DNA from: Monarcha castaneiventris obscurior
Lineage: Eukaryota > Chordata > Aves > Passeriformes > Monarchidae
Direction of reading: 5' to 3'
DNA: 64,000 bases
Assembly (NCBI GenBank): GCA_026261815.1
Contig: JAMPIT010000682.1
Span: 630,001 to 694,000 of the forward strand
Shown: piece after piece, positions 1-12,500 of the stretch
Layout: the number at the start of each line of letters is the position of its first letter
Position numbering within the stretch: position 1 is the first letter of the stretch
Notes under the pieces: generated by a model
Databases searched by the model: none
What the model saw: the letters and a program-made list of their open reading frames with translations, nothing else
What the model was told of the DNA's origin: nothing
Made by a program: the position numbers and the translations under genes

Positions 1-419
1 GTATTTTGAGTTAGTTTATGTGTCTTTATGAGCAGGCATCCCTTCTGTCCTGTGTCAGATGACAGCATGGAGCCCGTTTTTATAGCAAGGCTTCTCAGAC
101 TTTGTATGAATGCAGAATCAAACTCATTCTTTCCATATCCTCAGTTGTTGCAACAAGGATGAATTGTGGCCTGCTTTTGCCTCATCTACCTTGCCTCTTT
201 GTACTAATCAGTTGAACTAACCCAAAATAAAGTGTCTTGGAGGAAGATTCTGTTCCTTTGGGGAGGATTTTTTTGTAGACAACTTTGCTATGCAAAACTT
301 TTTTGTTGTTTGCTTTATGCAGCTGGATTCTTCCTCTACCTGTGTATGTAAAACGTTAAGTTCTCTTTAGAGTGGTTCATATTTTCCCATGTACATTTAT
401 TGCTTTGTCTCTGTCACAG
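1..419 (+). other. FBN2: 3' end of FBN2 intron 1
   Basis: This is intronic sequence ending in a short acceptor (ctgtcacag). I recognise no coding sequence or repeat in it. It is T-rich in the 260-320 stretch. Confidence 0.8.
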
Positions 420-502
420 GCCAAATGTGTGTGGCTCTAGATTTCGTTCCTACTGTTGCCCTGGATGGAAGACACTTCCTGGAGGAAATCAGTGCATTGT
501 TC
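420..502 (+). CDS. FBN2: FBN2 exon 2: end of fibrillin unique N-terminal region
   Basis: The 83-bp exon begins with the third base of a codon and ends after the first base of one, as in FBN1 exon 2. It reads PNVCGSRF, then [17 protein letters not shown], the conserved cysteine-rich FUN segment with the CCPGW core. In fibrillins this region works in N- to C-terminal self-assembly and heparin binding (family knowledge). The acceptor is tgtcacag and the donor is gtaagt. An ATG at 389 in the same frame lies in the intron and is not a start. Confidence 0.95.
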
Positions 503-3500
503 GTAAGTGTGACTCCAAGCTTCTACTGCTCAAGGGGTGACAATAAAAGTAAATATTTTTCTACAAGTCGCTGTTCCATTCAGTATGAGAAAAGCCAATT
601 CAGTTCTGTGTTTCACCTTACTTTTAAAAATAAGAAAAGGAAAAAAAAAAAACCAAAACCAAGATGAATTTACAGGTCCACATTCCTTGTAACTGAAGGG
701 CTGCCCAATGACCTTGGTATGTTTATAAGAGACATGTCACCACCTAGTATTTTAATAAAACTGATGACAATGAAGGAAAAAGGAAAAAAACTTTGTCAAA
801 CCGAATACTCAACTCCAGTAACAGGAAAAAAAAAAAAGCCAAAGGTATTGATATAAGCAAGTCAGATCTTGTTCTCTGAAACTTGGAATTGCAATCAAAC
901 AGAAAGCTTCTTTACATCTGGGATGCTAACTCTCTTCTTTGTCATTTTTAGTTGTGTTTTAATAGCTGCCAGGCATGTAGACATGGCTACTGTCTGGTCA
1001 TGGTAGGTACTGTGCTGACAAACGTGACTTTTGGCATACCTGGCCAAAAGTCACATGGCAGAAAGTCACATGGCAGAAAAAAGGAAAAAAGCAGTGTGTG
1101 TGGGGAATGTGCTCACTACTGTGGGTGGTGATGTCTTAGGGGATGTTTACCATGAAGTAGAAAATCAAGTTTAATTTTCTTTCTCTTAGATTAAAGCTCA
1201 TCGTAGACACATGGTTCCTTCAGACCTTAAATTTTTAGTCTGTTTCCATTTGTTCTAGCCTGTCACTGTCTGTTTTGTTAATAAGTATGCTCAGCTTCAG
1301 AATTCAGGTTCAAGAACATACTGCTCTTCATGTAAGCAGTGGAGGTCTTTGTGATACTACATCTGATAAACTGCAGACACGCAGGACAAAACTAGGGAAG
1401 GAAAGGGTGATAAGTCAAGGTCTTCCAAACTTTTGACCTTCCGTGACTTTGTTTTTTAGGATTCCACACCTCTCTCACCTGTTCACATCTAGTGGTTTTA
1501 CATGAGTAAAATTGCCTTGCTAATATTGGGGATAACTGTGCCATGCATCACTTACTTTCACCTAAAGCTGACCCAGAATTTCCCTGCAAAGAATAACAGT
1601 GTCATTCAGAGGAAGATACTTTTATCAATGCCCCTGTGGAATAGAAGGAGTTCCTCAAAATGTTCTGTTCACATTTATCAGCTCCTTGGTACTGGCTTGC
1701 TTAATGTAAAGTAGAGATTTTAAGAAGGATTTAGGCTGCCTGTTGCAATGTTGATAGGCTTTTCAGATTCAGCCATGTGTCTGGCTCAAATGTTGCTAGG
1801 GGCTTTCAGCAATCCTTACAAGGTACCCTTAAATTGTGACTCTCAGTGCCTCTTAAAGGCGATGGTCTCAGGTCGTTCCACGTCCAGAGTAATCTTTGAT
1901 GTATTTATTTATGCGCACAAAGGACAGTTTTTAGCTCCTGCTTACTTACTGGAGTCTAATTGCAGCTTTCTAACATGTTTAGAGGGCGAATAATTTTGGC
2001 AGACCATCTGTAATATTGTCTGTGATGCTTTTCTGTCGCGTTTTTTTCGGTGAGGGTTTAAGTGTATACATTGCTGTGTTCACATTTAATGTCTGCTGAG
2101 ATGATGTTCCCTTTGGCTAGAGTTCTTCATCTAGACAAAACCTCCTGTGCAGGATGCTGGACAAGCTGTCACACTTCTTATTGGAGGTGTGCTGATTATA
2201 ATTGATGCATATTGCAACTGGTGATTTTAAAGTCTTATTTTATGAGGAGAAGTCTATGGGCCAGTTGTAGATCAACAAGAAACAATTCTGACCTGACAGT
2301 GTTTCCAGTTGATGATGTGATGGTAGTTGTTGGTGTTCTGTGGCACATTTATGATTAAAAGTGAACTTTTATCTAAAAACCACAGGTCTGCTTAGGTTTA
2401 CTCTTTCGCTATATAGAATAAACTGTTCTGATGAAAGCATATTTAGGATATGCCTGAAAGTCTACGGATTTCAATTGGTAAAAAAATTACTCCTGAACAG
2501 ATAATAAAGTAACAAAATGAATTAAATATAACCTTGCTTTATCAGGAGATTAACCTGTGTTGTATAAAGGTGGACTGAACAGGAATATATGAAAACAGCC
2601 CTGTTTCCTGTGCTTGTCAAGTGCTCTAAATCCAAGTCCTGTTTCTCACTTTTACTTCTGCTCATGGAAAAGTATTTCAAATCAGTCCAGGGTGTGTCTC
2701 TACTTCCAATAGCAAAATCCCACAAACTCTTTCACCTCTTCTGCCCTCACATTTGAGGCAAAGTTGTAGTGGAATTTAATGATAAATGTAGACAATGCAT
2801 TTTGCATCTTTTTGATGCCCAAAGAGTTCTGTTGGCAAGTGATCTACTGGAGGTATTTGTTCCATTGTAGTCCTTCAGTGGAGAGGTACTGCCAGATTAT
2901 TTGGTTCTCAGAAAACTCTAGGCTTATTTACAAAGAAATTGTGATTCTTGGGGAGGTTTTTTGTGTGTTTTGGGTTGGATTTTTTTTTGCTGTACAAGTA
3001 GTTTGTTGCACAATATGTGTCTTTTTGAAGTCCTCCTGCATTGTGCTATAGTGGCTCTCACTGCTTCAGGCTCTCTTTTGATTCATTTGCTAGTTGAGCA
3101 GATTAATTTGATGTATTAATTTGGATCTGCTTTGGCCTTTTAGCTCTTTTTTTGTCGTTCTGCCACTCCTTTGTGCAATGGAGCTGTGCTGGATGGTGAG
3201 AGAGAAGGGAAGGCAGGACTTTGGGTCATCAGGGGGATGGCACCACATCAGGCACATGACACACACATAGACAGGCTTTCCTGGGGTTTTTATGGTTAGT
3301 TTCTGAATAAAAGTGTGGGACTACCTGTGTACAGGAGACTATATTTAGGGAAACAACACAAAATCTGCAAAGGCCAGCATTTGAACATTGACTTCACACA
3401 AAACTGCTTTGGATAAAGGGTGGATAATGTTAGGGAAAAAAAAAAAGTTGCTAAAATGCCTTTAAAATGGTGGTTTTAAGAGTGAAGCCCATAGCATAAA

Positions 3501-6500
3501 TTGGCATTGTTTATATTCCTTCAAATCTTGGATTGTTGCTAATGCTTTCCACAAGTCTTGTGGTCTGAAAGACTTATTTTTAATAATTTTACATTGCTTG
3601 CATAATTGGCTGGTATTTCTAATCAGGGAAAGAGTTGGTTACCTGGTTTCAGTGGTCAGATCAGTGTTTGAATATGTTGATTCTGACTGTCTTCAGATTT
3701 GTCAAGAGATACTGATCATGCCAAAATTCAGTTTGCTTTATTTAGCTTAAAATTACCTTTGCACATACAATAGCTATCCCACTGAAGTGAGTTTTCAAGT
3801 GTTGTTTTTCCTGCAGTTTAAGACTCAGGTTGCTGTTAATCCCTGTCACTATCTTTCTGTGTTGTTCCTCAGCAATTTGTAGAAATAGCTGTGGTGATGG
3901 ATTTTGTTCCCGTCCTAACATGTGCACTTGTGCCAGTGGGCAGATATCACCTACATGTGGATCAAAACCTGGTAAGGACTTGCTGTGCTTTCATTAGAGA
4001 TTTCATTTAAAGTCATTCTCATTAAGTTTCAGTGGAAAAAATGCCAACTTCTTTAAAAATAACTTGGCATTGCTACATACAGAAATGTAAATTACGCTTA
4101 AGTAAAATATGTCAAGTTCTTGATCAGGTTTGTTATACCACATATGCCTGTTTATTCTATGTGGCAAATTTAAATAAAATGTGCTTAAAGAGACAAGAAG
4201 TTTACAAATGAATGTGTGTGGTATTTATATTTTCATTGAGTCCATTTTGGTGAGAAATTAAGATTGTACAGTCTCCAGTGTAAAGAAAAGTTCTGAGTTG
4301 CTACACAACAGCCATGGAAAACTGAAGAAAACCTCTCCATGAGTCTACAGTTAAAATGTATAGCATTTATGGTACAAAGCTCATCATTCAGATCCCATTT
4401 TAAAGACCGTAAAAGGTCATTGTTTTGTGCCTGTTTGCTGCCCGTGGTGTGTTTTTGGCTGATTTTGGGTGTCTCTCTGCAGCACAGCAGTGCAGTATCA
4501 GCTGCAGGAATGGTGGGACGTGCGTGGAGGAGCAGTGCCAGTGCCAGAAGGGCTTCTCCGGGGCCCACTGTGAGCAGCGTAAGTCACTGCTCTGTCCCTT
4601 TCCAAAGCAAAGCCAAGGGAGCTCTGCCAGCTTCCTTTGGGTAGAGGAGGAAGGTGAAACAGCCAGTTTTCTGAAATGCAGTGAAACACCTGAAAGAAAT
4701 GCTGGGTTTGGCGTATGGCGTTTAGCTGGCAGTCAGTTTGTGCATGAAGTACATTTGTATTCTCTAAAACTCACCAAGCAGTTTTGGAAAACCCTTGGGG
4801 AGCAACATCACTATGCATCCCACTCTTCATACCAGATGTTCACTAATTTTCATTCTCTTTAACAAAGTTTTCTCTACCTCAGAACAATAGTCTCACTGCT
4901 GGGTTGAAGCATATTTTTCTGTTTTCTACTTGTCTAAGGAAAAAAGAATTAAATATGATTCAAGCTATTGGATACCTTTTTGGGTTGGGAGACAAGCTAG
5001 AAAGTCAATTATTTGCCTAGCTTTACCTATAACAGTGTTTACAAGCTGTAGCAATTTAGCAAACAGTAAAGATCCCTAAAGGCTGCAGGGATGAAGGGAT
5101 GAAAGACTCAAAGTGTATTCTGAGGCCAGCTGACTACTAATTAGCAGAGAAATTAATTGCATAAAGTAGTCTGAAAGAACTAGAGACAAACAGAGAGCAG
5201 CTAGGCAAAGACCGGACAGACTGAATATTGTGGAAGATAATTTTTTTGCCTTAGTAGTTTCTGTAAGTGCTGGAAAACTCTCTTGTTCTTGCTTAAACTG
5301 GATAAAACTCCCAAAAATTTTAGCAAATGGTTGTAATCCTAAACTGTGACCCTAGTCAGTGAAATTTACTACTAAGAGTTACTGGTCCCTTCCTGCTTTT
5401 GTTGAAGTATTGGGTCAACACCTGAATGCTCTGAGATGAGGCAAATTTCCAGTGTACAGGTGAAAAGAAGATTGCATTTTCAAGTGGTGACCCTTACACA
5501 ATCCAGAAAATCTGAACGAGTTCTGGAGTTTGGTTTCAGTATAGGAGAGTTACAATTTCAAGCAAGATTGAATACTTGTCTTCCAGTAATAAAAATGTAA
5601 ACATGTTTTCATTTCTACTTAGAAAAATGTAATTGTATATAATTAAGTTAATTGTCTTGCTGAAGTGTTGTTGTCCATTAATTCAGTAATGTAACACATG
5701 CAGTAAAATATCTTCATTTTATGTGTGCATTCTCAGTAAAAGGTAATTCTGTTAGCTGGTTCTTGGTAAGAAGTAAGGCTTTATCATATTTACACAAAGC
5801 AATACATTATTTTATGCTCCCCACTATGATACAGGAAGCCTATGTACCTTTTCCCAGTTTGAAATTATTTCCTCCTCTAGTTTCCGAGGTTCTTTTGCCC
5901 ATATTCTTTTGGATATTTAAATGTGTTACAAATGCCACATTCAAACCGAGGAGATGTGTAGGAAGGCAGCCTAGGACTTCTAGACTGAAAATTTAGAGCT
6001 TTAAAAATTTTGTGACTCTCCTGTAAGCTGAAATGTTTTGATTTGGATCATGTGCTAATTTTGGACAATTTTGAAGCAATGAACTTGAAAATAGATAAAA
6101 TTATTTTGTTAAGGCACTCTTCTAATGGTGTTTTACAGCCTCTCTGAAGAACTGTCTTCCTTTTGAACTGAGACAATTCACTGTTTTGGCAGAAATCTTT
6201 GTTCTTAACTGAGACCATTGGTAAAGAGTACGAGTGAGTGCTCTGAGGTCCCATGGCAGTGAAATATCTTCTTCATCTAAATATATTCACTGTGCATTTA
6301 TAACCCTTTCACCCCCCAGCTTCCTCCCTCCCCACAAAAATTGTAGGTTTTTTTGGAATCTTTTAAGAAACACAGTTTTTTCAGGTACTTAAAAGATCCG
6401 TTATGAGATGGGTAATTATTTTCTCTTTCCTCTAAGCATCACTCCTTCCAGCAGTATCAACTCTGAGAGATGATTATCTGTCTCTTGGGCCCCTTTCTCT

Positions 6501-9500
6501 TCCTGCAAGGTTTGTTGCTCTTGTGACTGAACAACACAACTTAATATGCCCAAAACTCCTGTCAAAATAGTTGAGGTTTGATAGATAACTAACTTCAGTG
6601 AGGGATATAAGTTCTTATGATTAGTGACTAAAGCTGCACAGTGGATTAAAAATATACTGAGGTTAAACATCTGCTATTAATCTGTGCTGAATCTGTGCTA
6701 AGCAGCTGTTTGCAGTTAGCATCAGCAGGTACTAATGGAATTTGGTTTGCACAGCCATTGGTGGTGGAGATGGTAGGAGGGAGATCAGCTTCATCGTCAG
6801 GCCTGGAAAGACCTAGAGCAGTGGGAGAAAAACAAATATTTTTAAAATTCTGCATACATGAATCTTGGAAATATCGTTGTGACATTTTTAAACTTTTTTT
6901 TTGTTTGTTTTTGTGGGTTGAAGCTGTCTGTGAAAGTGGCTGTCAGAATGGAGGACGGTGTGTTGGACCCAATCGCTGTGCTTGCATCTACGGCTTCACT
7001 GGCCCTCAGTGCCAAAGAGGTAAAAGAAATTTAAGTAGGGAAGCTTAGTGACTAGTTGTATACAAAACATGCTCTGTGTACGTGTTCTGTGCTGTGTATT
7101 TTCTGGCTGAGACAGTAAATTTTCAGTAAACCATTTATTATTTGTAACTTTAGAAAGTGTCTTCCTTTTTTTTTTTTTTTAGTTTGGCAGAAGCGTTAAA
7201 AATTGACAAGTACAAAGCCTAATTGGTAGGAATTTCACCTAATTTAGGTCGCATATTTTGTTCATATGATAATTAAAAGATTAGCTGTCTTTTGCTCTCA
7301 GCCACATGGTATAACAATCCAGCAATTTTGCTGGTGGTGTTAGGATTGTGTAAGTCTAGACAACTGAAGGATTTTTTTTTTTTTCTCCGTAACACCTCTT
7401 TTGTAAGAGGAACTTGGGAAGTAATTTGCTCCAGTTAATTAGGAGCAAGTCAGAGAAGGACTGAAAAAATAACCAATTACTGTAGTACAGGGATCAGTTC
7501 CTAAATCCATTCTTATTCCAGAATGCATCTTAGAGATGTCTTAACTTAAAAATCTGCTGAGCAGGTAGTTATAAACAGCAGTAAAGTCCCCTTGAAAGCT
7601 TACAACAACTCCTTAATGCTGGATAAACTCAGGTCCCTCCACAGAGAGCAAGTTTTCTATCTCCCTGGCATATTTGGTGGCTCTCCCATGGACTTTGTCC
7701 AGTGTGTCCATCATTTTCATGTGTTGGGAGTCCAGGACTGGACACAATACTCTGATGCAGTGCCTAAAGTGCCAAAGGGAGGTTCAGGACCACATCCCTG
7801 TGGTTAATGCTGCTTTGTATAAACTGGGACAATATCTTGCACCTTTTTTTATATTCTTTTAATTTTTTTTTTTTTTTAACATTTGTTAACTGTGAAATGG
7901 AAATAATTTCCACAGAGGTAAAAGAAGTAAAAACCCAAACACTGAAAAAGCAGGAGTTTCTATTTGCTGCTTCAGGCTATTTTATATACCCAGTAGGTAT
8001 CACAAGCATGAGAGGAATGCAAAGGATCAGTTTGTCTCTAGCTGGTTGTTGTTTTCGTTCTTAAAACCTGATTTACAGATTTCTGTTTACCCCATTCTCT
8101 GTATTTGCTCATTGTGAAGCAAGCACAAGGACTCAAATCCTATATAGTTTGGTTAGTGGAGAAATATGAAGTATTATTTTGTTAAAAAAATTTTAATACT
8201 TACAGACATTTTGTATCCATTGAGAGATATGTCTATTCAGAATGTACACCTGTCTAAAATCAGAGACTACCAAGTCTCTCTGTTTAGAATAGATTTTCAA
8301 GGGATTGGAGAATGTTAGGTTAATTTATAGTTTGAGCCTTACTTCTGACAGATCTTAACTGCAAGTTCTGCAATCTGGGCTATGTGTCCAAGATGGATTA
8401 TTGTTAAACTGAACTGTGGCATGATAGAATTTCAATAATCAAAATGATTTCTTTCTTTTTTTTTTTTAAATTTAGTTGATTGCATTCAGACTTGCTTTTT
8501 ATTTCTTGCCAAACAACTTGGTAGGCTTGCTTTTTGTCCCAGATAAAATAAATCGTTCCTAGTTAAGATTTGCTTCTGTTCTCTGACTAGATTCAGGGCT
8601 GTGGAATCATGTCAGTACATATCACAGACTCCAGCTGTGACGATGGTTCAAGAGTTTTTAGTAATGGTTTTTATACTTTAAATAGTTTGACCTTCAAAGT
8701 TTAAAAGATTCCAGCGCATGTGGGTGTTGCAGCTTAACTTTTGTGATGATGAAAGGGTTTAGGTTGGCTTTCTTACCATTCATTGTGAAGTTTTTAGCTG
8801 CAGAATCCAAGCCCTGTACAAGAATTTACCCATCAATGTTTTGGCATCCATATTTCATAGCTGCTCTTGAAAGTCTTAGATTTTCAATTTTGTGTAGAGT
8901 GCTCTTGCTCTGTAAGACTTCATCTGCGTTATGTGGGTATTTGAAAATTGAGTTATTTCAATTAAAAATTTACGTTTTATTGAAATGATGTAGTAAGCCA
9001 AATTTGCTGTCACTGTCAATAAAATAGAGCATACATCTAGCATATATAATTGCATATATAATAACTATCTAATGTATCTAATCTAATATAGTATGCTTTT
9101 ACAACTTCGACAGGGCAAAGTAAAATTTTGCCTGATCTTGGTGTTCCATAGACTTTCTCATATTCAAATAAAGGAATTACTAACTTATTTTACTATTATT
9201 CAGTTAAAGAAAGATGACTCCTATAGTGTATCTTGATAAGGACTATAAAAAGTATCTAAGAGCCAATTTTTTTATGCCTTACATGAGGTGGAGTACATGA
9301 AAATACTGTAAGAGATGACTTAAATACCTTATTTAGTTTGAGAGTAATTTGTAATTTATGCTTTTAATGTAATAGTTTATGCTTTCCAATAAATAGCAGG
9401 ATGCAGTGATTTCTTCAGCTATTGGTTACCATAGTTGGCTGTAATATTTTACAGCAAGAAGTGTCTCAGTGGTTTAATTTTAAACTGAATTTAGCAGCAG

Positions 9501-12500
9501 TTCATAACTAAATAAAATTTTATAGTTTAAGGATATGTGAACTTCCCTTTCACATTACATCAAAGTTATAAGAGATGTTGTTTTGGTGGGTTTTTTTTCC
9601 CCATCATTGTGTTTTAAATGCATGCTTTTTATTGTTCTGTAAATTAAGTTCTTTAAAATTAGGTCTTTTCTTCCTAATATAGAACATCTGTAGCTTTCCT
9701 TCAGCCTGGCCTCCCTGCCCAAGCTGTATGATAAAATGTGGCTGGTTTTTCAGCTATCTGGGCTCTGAGCAGACTAATTTCCGGGCTGGAGACAGGAGGC
9801 TGAGCAGTTACTAATGACTGGCATGATTAGAGTATTTAACTTGAGGCTTTCTGCTGGTCTAAAAAGAAAGCAAAACCTGTTTGGGAGCTCTTGGTTTTTT
9901 TTGATATGTACACTGACCTCTTATACTTCCTGTCAAATCTGGTCTTTGGTCAGCTGCTTGTCTTTGATTTGCAAGCACGCAAGATCCAAGTTTTTTGTGT
10001 GGTGTTTTTAAAGGGGGGAAAAAAAAAATGTTGAAATTCCTCCAGTTAAGTTTTCCCAGTGAAAAGAATAGAAAAAAGAAAAAGCAACAGAATAAGAGGC
10101 CTCATTTTTAGTAGTACACAGAAGGACAACTTTTTTTCTTGCATGACCAATTCCTCTGGTTTCTCAACACTGTAAATGATACTTGTGTTAGTGCTCACGG
10201 TCTGTGCATTATTTTAAATTTATGATCTTTAGAGATATGAAGCTGTGGAAATGCAAGGATGTTTTCTTCCTTCTTTATCATGGGATAAAGGGAGGAGGAA
10301 ATGGGAAAGGCAAATCCTGTCACCCATGTAAGTTTGCCTTCATCCCATATAGAGGGAGAAAGAAGAGTTCTTACTTATCCTGTAGCTAAGTGGCTCATAA
10401 TGGGAAGCAAAAGGGTCTGGAATGAGTAGAAATTTGTACCTTGGGAAGAGCATCCTTTTGAAGAGGGAAGAGGATTTCAGGTAAGGCTATCAAGATTTGA
10501 CAGGTAAGAAACGGGGAAAAATAAGGAAATACAGTATTTAAATAGCAGCTTTCCAATAGCTAAAGGGGGCCTACAACAGATCTGGAGAGGAATTTTTTAC
10601 AAGGGCAGGTAGGGATAGGATAAGGGGTGACAGCTTTAAACTGATACAAGACAGGATTAGGTAGGAGATGCTGGGAAGAAATTCTTCCCTTTGAGGGAGA
10701 TGAGTTCCTGGCACAGGGTGCCCAGAGCAGCTGTGGCTGCCCCTGGATCCCTGGAAGTGTCCAAGGCCAGGCTGGACATTGGGGCTTGGAGCAACCTGGG
10801 ATAGTGGAAGTTGTCCCTGCCTGTTACAGGGGATTGGAATAAGCTGAGCTTTAAGGTCCCTTCCAACCCAAACCATTCTGTGAGGCTAAGATTCTACAAA
10901 TATAAAATGAGATAAAGGGTTTTTCTTCAGGCTGGGAAGTGGATGGAGAAGCTTACCAACAGCATAGAGAAACAAGCAGGAGGAAGAAAAAAGCATCCTC
11001 AGTTAAAGTGTTTTTAGTGTATAGTAACTGAGGCAAAAGAGTAAGGAATACAGAATTGAAGTGGATGTGTGCTGAAGCAGCTGATAAGCACAGAGGATTA
11101 AAAGATGTTTGGGGGGTAATACATGTGGTTAAAATTAGGCTAGTATAGCAAAGTGACACAGATTTATATAGGAGTCAATACTTCTCTAATACAATTTTTT
11201 TATAAAGAAGAAATACCATGTATATTCAGCGTGTACTGTTGCTGAAGATGCTTGGTGTGTTTAAGTGACAGTGATCAGGTCTAAATGAAGCAAGAGAGCT
11301 TCTTGCCATGCAGACTGTGACAGGTCATGTTCCAGAGGTTTCCCCTCTGCCAGCTGTGGTTTTTTTTGCTGCACAGGTGGCAATAAAAGGACCTGTTCTT
11401 TGCACTTGGTTTACTTCAGTTTTCCCCAAATGACTGCGAACTTTGTTCAGGTGATTACATCAAAAATGTTTTTTTGATCGTCAACTTCTTCTCTTTTTGT
11501 GGGAGTCTTGGGAAGGTAACTTTTTTATTTCGCTGTGGGGTTGGGGTTTTTTCCCTTTATTAATGGCTACTATCATCCTGAACCAGAACAGTCTTTTATG
11601 ATCTTCCTCCTTCTTTTCTTTCAGTGTACAGTAAATGAAAGACTGACCGGCTAAACATCAGTTTAATTCATCTTCAGTCCAATTTTAGCCTTTGAGAAGT
11701 GGAGCATGTGGTCTTGGGATATTTTCTGCAGGTTCATAAAAGAGGTTGTGTAAAGCCTGTTGAGTGAAGAAAAAACTAATTAGTTTATTGTAGCATGCTC
11801 AAAACTATGTGGGCCAGTTCACAGGGGATGTTCATGGTCACTGAGGTAAATACAAGTGTTAAATCATCAACTTTAAATCTAACTAAAATAAGTTGAGTTT
11901 AATAAAATTAACTAAAAATAAGTCAGCAGTAGCTTAAAACTACAGATTGTGAATCTTCCTAAAATTTGCAATTTTCACCATTCTTGTCTACTTCCATCTC
12001 TTAAATGTTTTGTTAGAAAGCCTTTCTGTCAGCTTTTCCAATACTTAGTGGAAAGCTGATTACAAGCAAAATGCCACAATGGTCATGTTGTTTCTAACAA
12101 AAGAAGCTTCAGTTTAGAATAAGAAAGCACACCTCTGATTTCTCTTGGAGATAGGGATAACAATTGCAAATACCTGCAGCAGTAAAAAAGCAAAGCTTTA
12201 TCAGACAGGTTCAGGACAGCAGGTCAGATTATCTGTGTCAGAAGAACCTGTTAGATATTTTGGGGTTTTTTTTCTTTTTTTTTTGAGGCTAGAGGTGTCA
12301 TCAGGTGTTACTAACACACACATTTAAGTGCAGTCCCTGCTCAGCAAACTCTTTTTTTCTGCCACAGGTTCTGACCTGTAGATGCTGGCCCACATCAACC
12401 CTTGATGGATTACAGCAGGGCAGGTTCAGAATGCTGCTTTCATGCTCTCCAGTGTCAGTACCTAGTGGAGTTACAGGGCTCTGGCACTACATTCCCTGCT

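Noticed and set aside
389..667. ATG at 389 as a translation start for exon 2
   Set aside because: It lies upstream of the acceptor in intron 1. The exon starts inside a codon, as in other fibrillins.
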